From NCBI GenBank assembly GCA_903820745.1, contig CAIJIT010000318.1, forward strand, positions 1-64,000: 64,000 bases of DNA. Reading direction: 5' to 3'. The DNA is from an uncultured Burkholderiales bacterium (GTDB lineage: Bacteria > Pseudomonadota > Gammaproteobacteria > Burkholderiales > Burkholderiaceae_C). Positions 1-7,339 of this stretch are shown piece after piece; positions within the stretch are counted from its first letter, which is position 1, and every line of letters starts with the position of its first letter. Below the pieces are notes generated by a model. That model worked only from the letters and a program-made list of their open reading frames with translations. It was not told the DNA's origin and did no database searches. The position numbers and the translations under genes were made by a program.

Positions 1-231
1 CGCGATCGCATCCTGCAGATTGACCGCCTGGGTGGTCAGCGTGGAACTGGTCGCTTCGACCACGCTGGTGGTCGCAAGCGCCCTGGCCATGGCCGGGCTG
101 CCGTCCTGTGCAGTTGCCACGGCCTGCGCCGAACTCGTCGCGGTCGCCCGGTCGTCACCGCCGCCGCCGCAGGCAGCCAACAGACCGACGAAGGTCCAGA
201 GCAAACAATGACGTACTGCAGTTCGTTTCAT
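1..231 (-). CDS. N-terminal part of a lipoprotein (cut by window edge)
   Basis: Reading leftward from the ATG at 231-229 gives 77 open codons that run off the window. The protein starts MKRTAVRHCLLWTFVGLLAAC followed by GGGG: a short basic region, a hydrophobic stretch and a lipobox (L-A-A-C) with the lipid-anchored cysteine at residue 21. The rest that is visible is low-complexity Ala/Thr/Ser sequence, typical of a linker after the anchor. The C-terminal functional domain lies outside the window, so no function can be given. It is divergent from the propeller gene that begins near 589. Confidence 0.75.
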   Translation of the reverse strand, partial: MKRTAVRHCLLWTFVGLLAACGGGGDDRATATSSAQAVATAQDGSPAMARALATTSVVEATSSTLTTQAVNLQDAIA

Positions 232-588
232 GAGCGGATCCGTTGGGAAACAAGTTATTCGTTAACGGCCGCCATGGGCGACCCGCGCAGTTTAAACATT
301 TTTACCTGATAAAAATATTCAACCGTATTAATAAATTAACCTGTTTTAACCCGCGGGAATCGGTTTCAAGCATGGAAGAGCAGGCTCGGCCGGTGGCTTA
401 GCCCTGACTGGCCCGATTGCAGCGATCGCCTAAGTACAAACCCGTCCATCGTTCAGGCGACTTGCTGCGCCATAGGCCTGCGGATACCTTGACACGGGTC
501 AGTAACGATGGAACTACCGGATCCGCTGGCCAAAGGCAAAGCGACCGAGACGGCCCTCATTTCAAACCTTCATTCACCGGAGATGTCG
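232..588. other. Divergent intergenic region, AT-rich core
   Basis: This 357-bp stretch separates the leftward lipoprotein gene from the rightward propeller gene. The part around 295-345 is clearly AT-rich (runs of A and T, including GTATTAATAAATTAA), unlike the surrounding DNA, and probably holds the promoters for both sides. A TTGACA lies at 489-494, but no convincing -10 box follows at 16-18 bp. No coding sequence, RNA gene or repeat was recognised here. Confidence 0.5.
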
Positions 589-2265
589 ATGAAAACACCT
601 TGTTTCAACAATTCATTCGTCGCAGGCTGCATTGCCGCCGCCAGTTTCGCCGCGAGCCCGGCTAGCGCCGGAAGTGACTGGACCGCCGCAGGCCGGGATC
701 TGAGCAACTCGCGCAACCAACCCGATGAAACCAGAATCAGCCCGGCTTCGGTCCCATCTCTGAGCGTCAAATGGGCCTTCACTTCCGCAGGCGATGTGAC
801 TGCCAACCCGGCGGTTGAAGGCGATCACCTGTACTTCCCCGATGCTGCGGGTTACCTGTACAAGGTCGACCGACGCAGCGGCAAACTGATCTGGAAGTTC
901 CCGGTGTCGGACTACACCGGCATTCCGGGCGACTATGCACGAGCGACCCCCGCGATCGCGGGCGACGCGCTGATTCTGGGCAACCAGACCGGCAAGAACC
1001 TGGAAATCTTCGGCGCGCCGCCGCCACAGGGTGCCTGGGTCTTCGCCGTCGACAAGAGGACCGGCAAGGCCTTGTGGAAAACCCAGATCGACAGCACCAA
1101 GCGCTCGATGGTGACGCACTCGGCCATCGTGGCCAACGGCACGGCCTATGTCGGCGTGGCATCCAATGAGGAACTGGTTGCCGGCATCGTCACCAAGGCA
1201 CCGAATCAATATGCACCTCAGTTCGGCAGTTGGGTCTGGGAGTTCAGAGGCAGCGTGGTGGCGCTCGACGTGAAGACCGGTGCCATCAAGTGGAAAACCT
1301 ATACCGCGCCCGAGGGATATTTCGGTGCTTCGGTGTGGGGCAGCACAGGCGCGGTGGACCTCAAACGCCGGCAACTCTATATGGCCACCGGCGACAATTT
1401 CTGGGAGCCTGAGGCCGTGCAGGCCTGCGTTGCCGCAGCCCAAGCCAAGCAGCAGGACCCGAGCAGTTGCCAAGCCAAGGATGCCTATTTCGATTCGATC
1501 ATTGCGTTCGATCTCGATACCGGCAAGGTCAACTGGGCCAAGCGCGGCATGAGCTATGACACCTGGAATGTCGGCTGCGGGCTGTTCGTACCGGGCTTCA
1601 CTATCCCACCCAACGACAACTGCCCGAACCCAAAAGGCCCTGACTGGGACTTTGCCCAAGGGCCGATGTTGATCGGTGATGATGACGATGCAATCGTCGG
1701 CGCAGGCCAGAAAAGCGGCATGTTCTGGGCCTTCAAGGCCAGAAACGGCGAGTTGGCCTGGCGTACCCAGGTCGCGCCGGGCGGCCTGACCGGTGGTCTG
1801 CAATGGGGCTCAGCTTATGACGGCAAGCGGATCTATGTCGCCTCATCGAATGCCGGGCCGGTTCTGGGCTCCGGGCAGGACGCCCAGCCCTGGAAGCTCA
1901 AGGACGGCAGCAGCACCACAGCGGGCGGCTGGGCCGCGCTCGACCCGAAGACCGGCAAGCTGATCTGGACGACCGCTGATCCCCTGGGAGGCCGGGCCGA
2001 GGGTGCGGTCAGCGTGGCCAATGGCGTGATGTTCGGCTGCAACCTCGAATACAACCCGAGCAACCCTGCCCTCGGTGCCGGGCATTACTACGCGCTGAAT
2101 GCGGCGACCGGCAAGCCGATCTGGTCGAGCCCGACCACCGGAGCCTGTGCCGCAGGGCCGTCGATTTCCAAGGGCATGGTCTATTGGGGCAGCGGCACTT
2201 TCCGCGGCACGACGCCGAACAAGGTCTTTGGCTTCGGTTTGCCGGCGGCATATGGGGATGATTGA
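589..2265 (+). CDS. Secreted PQQ-type beta-propeller protein
   Basis: The predicted 558-residue protein has a signal peptide (MKTPCFNN..., cleavage near ASPASA-G). It then has about seven copies of the W-motif typical of quinoprotein propellers: for example VDRRSGKLIWKF, VDKRTGKALWKT, LDVKTGAIKWKT, LDPKTGKLIWTT and LNAATGKPIWSS. The layout resembles polyvinyl-alcohol-dehydrogenase-like or methanol-dehydrogenase-like PQQ enzymes, but no CxxCH heme domain is present, so electrons would have to pass to a separate partner. An insert around the middle contains paired cysteines (CGLFVPGF...NDNC). The ATG at 589 is preferred because GGAG ends 6 nt upstream; in-frame starts at 508 and 583 lack good spacing. 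Whether it binds PQQ or is only structural, as in BamB, cannot be told. Confidence 0.75.
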   Translation: MKTPCFNNSFVAGCIAAASFAASPASAGSDWTAAGRDLSNSRNQPDETRISPASVPSLSVKWAFTSAGDVTANPAVEGDHLYFPDAAGYLYKVDRRSGKLIWKFPVSDYTGIPGDYARATPAIAGDALILGNQTGKNLEIFGAPPPQGAWVFAVDKRTGKALWKTQIDSTKRSMVTHSAIVANGTAYVGVASNEELVAGIVTKAPNQYAPQFGSWVWEFRGSVVALDVKTGAIKWKTYTAPEGYFGASVWGSTGAVDLKRRQLYMATGDNFWEPEAVQACVAAAQAKQQDPSSCQAKDAYFDSIIAFDLDTGKVNWAKRGMSYDTWNVGCGLFVPGFTIPPNDNCPNPKGPDWDFAQGPMLIGDDDDAIVGAGQKSGMFWAFKARNGELAWRTQVAPGGLTGGLQWGSAYDGKRIYVASSNAGPVLGSGQDAQPWKLKDGSSTTAGGWAALDPKTGKLIWTTADPLGGRAEGAVSVANGVMFGCNLEYNPSNPALGAGHYYALNAATGKPIWSSPTTGACAAGPSISKGMVYWGSGTFRGTTPNKVFGFGLPAAYGDD

Positions 2266-2279
2266 GTCAGCACCAGGGA

Positions 2280-2299
2280 CCCGGCTCTGGAGAGCCGGG
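2280..2299. terminator. Hairpin between convergent genes
   Basis: An 8-bp perfect stem (CCCGGCTC / GAGCCGGG) with a TGGA loop lies 15 bp after the propeller stop codon and 26 bp before the end of the convergent rhodanese gene. No T-run follows on either strand, so it is not a classical intrinsic terminator; it may be a transcript-end stabiliser or a weak bidirectional terminator. Confidence 0.4.
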
Positions 2300-2324
2300 C
2301 CCAACAAGGAACAAGCCCCGGGGT

Positions 2325-3617
2325 TCAGATCACCCTGAAGCCATGGGTGCCGTCGCGCGCCAATTGCGCGACCAGACCATATTCCCAGTCGAGATAAGCT
2401 TGCATCGCTGCGCGCGGGTTGTCGGTGCCCTCATAGGGCCGACGGTAACGGCCGCCAGGCGCAGCAGCGCGCTGCTTCTGCGCTTCATCAAGCTGAGGCT
2501 CGGTGGCGATCCAGGCCCTCGAGCTGAGCTTGGTCATCAATGCCTCAGCGCCAATCGGGTCGTCGAGCACCCAGACCTCCCAACCCATCTGCGCCAGCCA
2601 GGAAGCAGTCATATTGGCGCGCACACCGTCGTCATCGGTCAAGACGATCCGGGCGCCACGCACCGGGGCGGTGACATCGGTTTCCTGCACCAGTTGCCCA
2701 CCCGGCGCGCTGCGAAAACCGCTCAGGTGGCCGGCGGCATATTCCTCGGGCGTGCGTACGTCTAGCAGGTAGCTGCTGCGCGAAGATTCGACGACGAAGC
2801 GCGCCAGATCCCGACTGTTAGCGCGCCGCACTGCGGCCAGATCGGCGACCTTGCGCGCGGCCAATGCGGCCTCGGCGGCCTGTGCCGAGGTGACGGAGCA
2901 GAAGCGGCGCTCGGCACCGCGTTCGAGCGCCTGGCCTTCGAGTGTCCAGCCGATCGTGCCGTTGCGCAAGGCCATGACCTTGTTTGGCAGGCCGGCATTG
3001 ACCAGCGACTGGGTGCCGATGATGCTGCGCGTGCGGCCGGCGCAGTTGACGATGATGGTCGTCGCCGGGTCGGGGGCGAGCGCCCGAGCACGCAGCGCCA
3101 GTTCGGCGCCGGGCACGCTGATGCTGCCCGGGATGTTCATCGTGTGGTATTCCTCGAAGCGGCGCGCATCGAGCACCACGACATCGGCTTTCGCGTCGAG
3201 CAGCGCCTTGACTTGCTGGGCTGAAAGCGCGGGTGTATGCCGCTGCGCTTCGACCAGTTCACCGAAGGCCTTGCTCGGGACGTTGACGTCGATGAAGAGC
3301 TCGCCGCCGGCTTCGCGCCAACCGGCCAAGCCGCCTGCCAGCAGCGCCACGCGGGTGTAGCCCTGCGCCAGCAAGGCGTCTGCGGCCTGTTGCGCCAGAC
3401 CCTCGCCGTCATCATAGACAACGATGTCGGTGTCAAGCCGCGGAATGCGGCGCCAAGCCTCCAGCGGAATTTTGGCCAGCGGCAAGTTGGCGGCAAAAAG
3501 CGGATGGGCCTGGGCAAAAATATCTTCGTCACGGACATCGAACAGCGCGATTTCACGCTGGTTCAGCAGCGCAGCGTGGATCTCCTGAAAGGTCTTGCAA
3601 GCAGTGGCTTGGGTCAT
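2325..3617 (-). CDS. Triple-rhodanese-domain sulfurtransferase-like protein
   Basis: The 430-residue protein has three rhodanese-type folds, at roughly residues 8-105, 130-235 and 265-355. Only the middle one has an active-site loop with cysteine (NCAGRTRS, Cys192). The equivalent loops of domains 1 and 3 read YDDGEG and TDDDGVR, with Asp in place of Cys. A C-terminal tail of about 70 residues follows with no recognised domain. Single-Cys multi-rhodanese proteins move sulfane sulfur from thiosulfate, mercaptopyruvate or persulfides. The start overlaps the end of the upstream thiol dioxygenase gene by ATGA (3614-3617), so the two are translationally coupled, which points to a shared role in thiol or sulfane-sulfur metabolism. 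It is the last gene of the operon that begins at 6310. Confidence 0.85.
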   Translation of the reverse strand: MTQATACKTFQEIHAALLNQREIALFDVRDEDIFAQAHPLFAANLPLAKIPLEAWRRIPRLDTDIVVYDDGEGLAQQAADALLAQGYTRVALLAGGLAGWREAGGELFIDVNVPSKAFGELVEAQRHTPALSAQQVKALLDAKADVVVLDARRFEEYHTMNIPGSISVPGAELALRARALAPDPATTIIVNCAGRTRSIIGTQSLVNAGLPNKVMALRNGTIGWTLEGQALERGAERRFCSVTSAQAAEAALAARKVADLAAVRRANSRDLARFVVESSRSSYLLDVRTPEEYAAGHLSGFRSAPGGQLVQETDVTAPVRGARIVLTDDDGVRANMTASWLAQMGWEVWVLDDPIGAEALMTKLSSRAWIATEPQLDEAQKQRAAAPGGRYRRPYEGTDNPRAAMQAYLDWEYGLVAQLARDGTHGFRVI

Positions 3618-4237
3618 GGCGCTGCGGCTCTAAGTTGGGCATTGAGTTCGGCCGAGCGGTCCCAGAAATTGGGCAAGGTCTGGTTGCTGTAGCCGGAAAC
3701 AAAAGGCTTGCGCGTGCCGTCCTCCAGATAGACCGAACGCTGGACCGCGCCGATATTGGCGCCATAAACATGGATGCTGATCGAGGTCTGGTCTTGGCGG
3801 GCATTGAAGACGCGGTGCACATCCCCGATGCGCGGCGAAACCGCCTCGACCTGGCCGGCCAGCAGTTCATGCGACGGCCCCTGCGGCCGCCATTGGCCGT
3901 CGACCTGACCATAAGGCTGGCCGATTTCGGCACCACGCAGCACGCCGATCAAACCCCAGACAGTATGGTCATGGATCGGCGTCGACTGCCCCGGGCCCCA
4001 GACAAAACTGACAACCGAAAAGCGCTCAAGCGCATCGGCGTAAAGCAGGTATTGCTGATAGCGCTGAGAGTCGGCTTGGGCATAGGCTGCGGGCAGCCAA
4101 TCGTCCTGCGAGATCAACCCGGCCAGCAAAGCGCCACCCTCGGTGAGGATTTCTTGTTCGCCAGGCTTGCGCTCGAGCATGGCTGCGAATGACTGGACAA
4201 AATCGCGCAAGCGCGCCAGGTTGCTGAGTGAGTTCAT
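3614..4237 (-). CDS. Cysteine dioxygenase-family thiol dioxygenase (3-mercaptopropionate type likely)
   Basis: This 207-residue cupin oxidises a thiol to a sulfinate with O2 and non-heme iron. The iron ligands are visible as HDH (His89, His91) and His141 in GDVHRVF; the Ser-His-Tyr triad is Ser154, His156 and Tyr158. At the position of mammalian CDO Arg60, which binds the cysteine carboxylate, the sequence has Gln62 (YQQYL). Established work on Gram-negative homologues ties this Gln to 3-mercaptopropionate dioxygenases. The Cys of the mammalian Cys-Tyr crosslink is replaced by Gly95. Substrate is therefore inferred to be 3-mercaptopropionate or a broader set of thiols rather than strictly cysteine. 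The gene lies 70 bp after the hydratase gene and overlaps the rhodanese gene. Confidence 0.88.
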   Translation of the reverse strand: MNSLSNLARLRDFVQSFAAMLERKPGEQEILTEGGALLAGLISQDDWLPAAYAQADSQRYQQYLLYADALERFSVVSFVWGPGQSTPIHDHTVWGLIGVLRGAEIGQPYGQVDGQWRPQGPSHELLAGQVEAVSPRIGDVHRVFNARQDQTSISIHVYGANIGAVQRSVYLEDGTRKPFVSGYSNQTLPNFWDRSAELNAQLRAAAP

Positions 4238-4307
4238 CGTCTAGCTTTCACTTGAAGAAAGGAATGGCCTTTGGGGCGGCTGCATCCGCCGCTCCTGAGC
4301 ATGGACA

Positions 4308-5063
4308 TTACAGCAAGACCAGCTTCACCTCGGGCAGGCCGGCAATTTTCCCGCAGACTGTTCCCGGCGCTTCGGGCAGCCACAAGCCGGTGTAACTGCC
4401 TGTGGTGATGACGGTATCGCCTCCGATCGCCAGGCCTTGAGCGATGCCATGGTTGACCAGCCAAGTCAGCAGTCGGCGCGGATCGCCGGCAGGGTTGGCC
4501 GGGATGCCCGTGAAGATCTTGCTGCCTTCAAATTCAAAGCTGATTGCAGGCCCCAAAAAGGGGAAGTCAGCCTCATAGGGGATCGCCTGACCGCAGATCA
4601 GGGCGCCATGGTTTTGCAGGTCAGCCAATTGCGCCAGCTTGTCGACTTCAGGCCATTGCGCATAGCGGGTGGCGACAAGCTCGATCGTCGCCAGCATTTC
4701 GCCGATCGCCGCCAGCACCGTCGCCTCCGGATGTGGCCCACTGAAGGGCTCGAAGACGCGGTTGAATTTAAAGGCGATTTCCAGTTCCAGACCGAGCAGC
4801 TGCTGGTCAGCGCGCACAACCGTCGCTCCGCTGGCCAGCATCCGGTCGCCAGGCAGCGGCGCACCCTGGATCGGACCATCGAACGACTTGGCGCCGACTT
4901 TCCAGCCTGCAATGTCCTGCTTCAGCAGGGTCAAGGTCTGGTGCTGGACTGCGAACGCGGCTTGCTGATCCTGGGGCACCAGCTCATGGGGCAGCGTCTG
5001 CAAGGGCTGGCGCCGCGCATCGGCCAGGCATTGCGCCAGTGAGTCATGCATGTCCATTGACAT
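4308..5063 (-). CDS. 2-keto-4-pentenoate hydratase / fumarylacetoacetate hydrolase-fold enzyme
   Basis: The 251-residue protein is of the size and pattern of the MhpD/COG3971 hydratase group: GWKVGAKSFDG near residue 55, the acidic metal-binding stretch LGLELEIAF near residue 93, and a GDTVITTGSYTG segment close to the C-terminus. Members hydrate 2-oxo-4-enoates or decarboxylate 4-oxalocrotonate-like acids using Mg2+ or Mn2+. No aromatic ring-cleavage gene is nearby, so the substrate is not obvious; in this operon a small oxo-acid is a fair guess. It begins 2 nt after the stop of the aminotransferase gene, so the two are almost certainly co-translated. Confidence 0.8.
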   Translation of the reverse strand: MSMDMHDSLAQCLADARRQPLQTLPHELVPQDQQAAFAVQHQTLTLLKQDIAGWKVGAKSFDGPIQGAPLPGDRMLASGATVVRADQQLLGLELEIAFKFNRVFEPFSGPHPEATVLAAIGEMLATIELVATRYAQWPEVDKLAQLADLQNHGALICGQAIPYEADFPFLGPAISFEFEGSKIFTGIPANPAGDPRRLLTWLVNHGIAQGLAIGGDTVITTGSYTGLWLPEAPGTVCGKIAGLPEVKLVLL

Positions 5064-5065
5064 GG

Positions 5066-6310
5066 CTAAACCGCAGCTTTTTTCAGATCAGCCGGCGCCA
5101 GGTGACTGGCGTAATGATCCATCGCCGCCTGGATGCCGCTGCCAGCGAGCTTGACACCAGCGAGCTTCAAGCCCATCTCGACGCCGGCCACGGTGGCGAG
5201 CAGGGTCAGGTCATTGCTGTCACCCAGATGACCGATGCGGAACATCCGGCCTTTCAGCTTGCCCAGGCCGGTGCCCAAAGACATGTCAAAACGCTGGTGG
5301 ATCAGGCGCCGCAAGGCATCAGCATCAACGCCTGGCGGCGTGATCACGCCGGTCAGCACCGGCGAATACAGCGCTGGATCGGCGCATTGGATTGGCAGGC
5401 CCCAGGCATTGACAGCGGCGCGCACGCCGGCACCCCAGCGCTGATGGCGGGCAAAGACCTGGTCGAGTCCTTCGGCCTGCAGCATTTCAAGCGCTTCCGA
5501 CAAGCCGTAAAGCAAGTTGGTGCTCGGCGTGTAAGGCCAATAGCCGCCCTGGTTCAATTCGATGATTTCGGCCCAGTCCCAGAAAGCCCGCGGCAGCTTG
5601 GCTGTCTTCGAGGCCTCGATCGCACGCGGTGAAATCGCATTGAAGCTGATGCCGGGCGGCAGCATCAGACCTTTTTGCGAGCCGCTGACCGTCACGTCGA
5701 CGCCCCATTCGTCATGCCGGTAATCAGCACTGGCCAAGCCTGAAATCGAATCGACCAGCAGCAGCGCCGGGTGCTTGGCAGCGTCGATGGCCTGGCGCAC
5801 CGCCAGGATGTTCGAAGTCACGCCGGTCGAGGTTTCGTTGTGCACAACGCAAACAGCCTTGATCCTATGTTCGCTGTCCTTGCGCAGACGCTCCTCGATC
5901 AGATCGGCCTGCACACCACGCCGCCAGCTCGGCGCATGCGGCAAGTCGGCATCAGCGCCGCTGTAGGCGAGGAACTCGGTCGACAGCCCCAGGCGGGCTG
6001 CCATCTTTGCCCACAAGGAGGCGAAATGGCCCGACTCGTACATCAGCACATGGTCGCCAGCGCTCAGCGTATTGACCAACGCTGCTTCCCAGGCGCCAGT
6101 GCCTGAAGCCGGGTAGATCATCACCGGATGCCTGGTCTTGAAAATATCCTTGATGCCGGCGAGCAACTTCAATCCCAGCGCGCCGAACTCGGGGCCGCGA
6201 TGGTCGATGGTCGGCAGACTCATCGCCCGCAGGATGCGATCGGGCACCGGGCTGGGGCCGGGGATCTGCAAAAAATGTCGGCCGGTCGGGTGGAAATCGA
6301 GGTTCAGCAT
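5066..6310 (-). CDS. Serine/alanine-glyoxylate-type aminotransferase (class V)
   Basis: This 414-residue PLP enzyme belongs to the class V aminotransferase family that uses glyoxylate or pyruvate as amino acceptor. Recognisable parts are the N-terminal QIPGPSPVPDRILRAM, the cofactor-binding ASGTGAWEAAL near residue 70, VVHNETSTG near 157, and the Schiff-base lysine Lys213 in SGSQKGLMLPPG. The length and N-terminus fit serine-glyoxylate aminotransferases. The start at 6310 is chosen over the upstream in-frame ATG at 6382 because AAAGGAA precedes it by 7 nt and because homology begins at MLNLDFHPTG. It heads a four-gene operon. A perfect palindrome at 6337-6350 lies 27 bp upstream and is the likely operator of the divergent GntR regulator. 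Confidence 0.9.
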   Translation of the reverse strand: MLNLDFHPTGRHFLQIPGPSPVPDRILRAMSLPTIDHRGPEFGALGLKLLAGIKDIFKTRHPVMIYPASGTGAWEAALVNTLSAGDHVLMYESGHFASLWAKMAARLGLSTEFLAYSGADADLPHAPSWRRGVQADLIEERLRKDSEHRIKAVCVVHNETSTGVTSNILAVRQAIDAAKHPALLLVDSISGLASADYRHDEWGVDVTVSGSQKGLMLPPGISFNAISPRAIEASKTAKLPRAFWDWAEIIELNQGGYWPYTPSTNLLYGLSEALEMLQAEGLDQVFARHQRWGAGVRAAVNAWGLPIQCADPALYSPVLTGVITPPGVDADALRRLIHQRFDMSLGTGLGKLKGRMFRIGHLGDSNDLTLLATVAGVEMGLKLAGVKLAGSGIQAAMDHYASHLAPADLKKAAV

Positions 6311-6336
6311 GTCAAATTCCTTTGATGGACTTTGAG

Positions 6337-6350
6337 TTTTGCATGCAAAA
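6337..6350. promoter_or_regulatory. Candidate GntR operator 1
   Basis: TTTTGCATGCAAAA is a perfect 14-bp palindrome located 27 bp upstream of the aminotransferase start. Its core matches 13 of 14 bases of a second site in front of the GntR gene (6614-6627). Dyads with a TTG...CAA frame are usual for FCD-type GntR regulators. Confidence 0.6.
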
Positions 6351-6435
6351 GACAAAACCAAATGATGGTTTACCCTCGCCATGGGCCAGCCTGTGACAAA
6401 AGACTTCTTGACAGAATTTACGCAAGGTCAGACTT

Positions 6436-6529
6436 CGTTCGTCCTGAACTTGAATCCCGATTTTTCGAAAATTCTTAATTGAAAATGCGGGCGGCACGGG
6501 GTGGCCCTTCGACAAACTCAGGGCGAACG
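6436..6529. repeat. REP-like inverted pair
   Basis: The segments 6436-6452 (CGTTCGTCCTGAACTTG) and 6513-6529 (reverse complement CGTTCGCCCTGAGTTTG) match at 14 of 17 positions in inverted orientation, about 60 bp apart. The motif CCCTTCGACAAACTCAGGGCGAACG at 6505-6529 is the well-known kind of intergenic repeat whose spurious translation reads FALSLSKG. Two opposed copies would form a REPIN-like unit. Only this copy occurs in the window. Confidence 0.55.
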
Positions 6530-6600
6530 GGGAATTTTGCACAGTCTTGTTCAAGCCCTATTCCTGCCCGGCTGTTGGTAAACCCCTAAGCCAGCCAATT

Positions 6601-6632
6601 CGCTATTTTTGTATTTTGAATGCAAAATAGCG
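6601..6632. promoter_or_regulatory. Candidate GntR operator 2 with larger dyad
   Basis: TTTTGAATGCAAAA (6614-6627) differs by one base from the palindrome at 6337-6350. It sits inside a wider inverted repeat, CGCTATTTT (6601-6609) and AAAATAGCG (6624-6632). It ends 13 bp before the TTG start of the regulator gene, overlapping the expected promoter or leader, as expected for autorepression. Confidence 0.55.
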
Positions 6633-6645
6633 TCAGGAGTGTCCA

Positions 6646-7335
6646 TTGGCTGAAATCATCGAAATTTCCCGACTTGCCCTGCACGACCAGGTGGGCGAGC
6701 GCCTGCGCAAGCTGCTGGTCGAAGGCCGCATCGCGCCGGGCGCCAAGCTGAACGAGCGCGAGTTGGCCGAACTGCTCGGTGTCTCGCGCACACCCCTGCG
6801 CGAAGCGATCAAGCTGCTGGCCGCCGAGGGTCTGGTCGATTTGCTGCCAAACCGCGGCGCCATCGCGGTGAAGCTGACTGAGGCCGATGTGCTCGACAGC
6901 TTCGAGTTGCTGGCCGGCCTCGAGGCGATGTCGGGCGAGTTCGCGGCCGAACGCATCAGCGACGCCGAAATCACCCAGGTCCGGGCGCTGCATTTCGAGA
7001 TGCTGGCGAGCTTCACCCGGCGCGACCTGTCGAACTATTACCGCCTCAACGCCGAGATCCACAGCGCGATCAATCAGGCCGCCAGGAACCCCCTGCTCAC
7101 CGCCACCTATAGGCGCATCAACGCCCGCGTCCAGGCGCTGCGTTTTCGCACCAACCAGAACGAAGCCAAGTGGGTCCGCGCGATGCAGGAGCATGAGCTG
7201 ATGGTGCAGGCGCTGGTCGCCCATGACGCGCCGGCGATGCGCAAGGTGCTGGTCGAACATCTGATCAACAAGCGCGACACCGTCATCGACCTGCTGCGCG
7301 CCGGCCAGATCTACCCCCAGAGAATTCAAGCCTGA
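6646..7335 (+). CDS. GntR-family transcriptional regulator, FCD subfamily
   Basis: The 229-residue protein has an N-terminal winged helix (LHDQVGERLRKLLVEGRI, then LAELLGVSRTPLREAIKLL as the recognition region, residues 15-75). An all-helical FCD effector domain follows (residues 85-220) with the acidic and His residues that commonly bind a metal and an organic acid. The start is a TTG at 6646: AGGAG lies at 6635-6639 with 6-nt spacing and no ATG is suitably placed. It is 4 bp upstream of the oxidase gene and divergent from the aminotransferase operon, with matching palindromes in front of each. A local regulator responding to an oxo- or hydroxy-acid is inferred. Confidence 0.9.
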   Translation: MAEIIEISRLALHDQVGERLRKLLVEGRIAPGAKLNERELAELLGVSRTPLREAIKLLAAEGLVDLLPNRGAIAVKLTEADVLDSFELLAGLEAMSGEFAAERISDAEITQVRALHFEMLASFTRRDLSNYYRLNAEIHSAINQAARNPLLTATYRRINARVQALRFRTNQNEAKWVRAMQEHELMVQALVAHDAPAMRKVLVEHLINKRDTVIDLLRAGQIYPQRIQA

Positions 7336-7339
7336 GCCC

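Noticed and set aside
489-494. TTGACA upstream of the propeller gene as a promoter -35
   Set aside because: No acceptable -10 box is found 16-18 bp downstream.
613-1803. Long minus-strand ORF (396 codons) opposite the propeller gene
   Set aside because: It is the antisense shadow of a high-GC gene with clear propeller repeats on the plus strand; its translation has no recognisable domain.
6312-6554. Minus-strand ORF of 80 codons beginning MNKTVQNSPFALSLSKGH
   Set aside because: The FALSLSKG string is the translation of a common intergenic repeat, and the ORF covers the two operators and the REP-like pair; no RBS or homology supports it.
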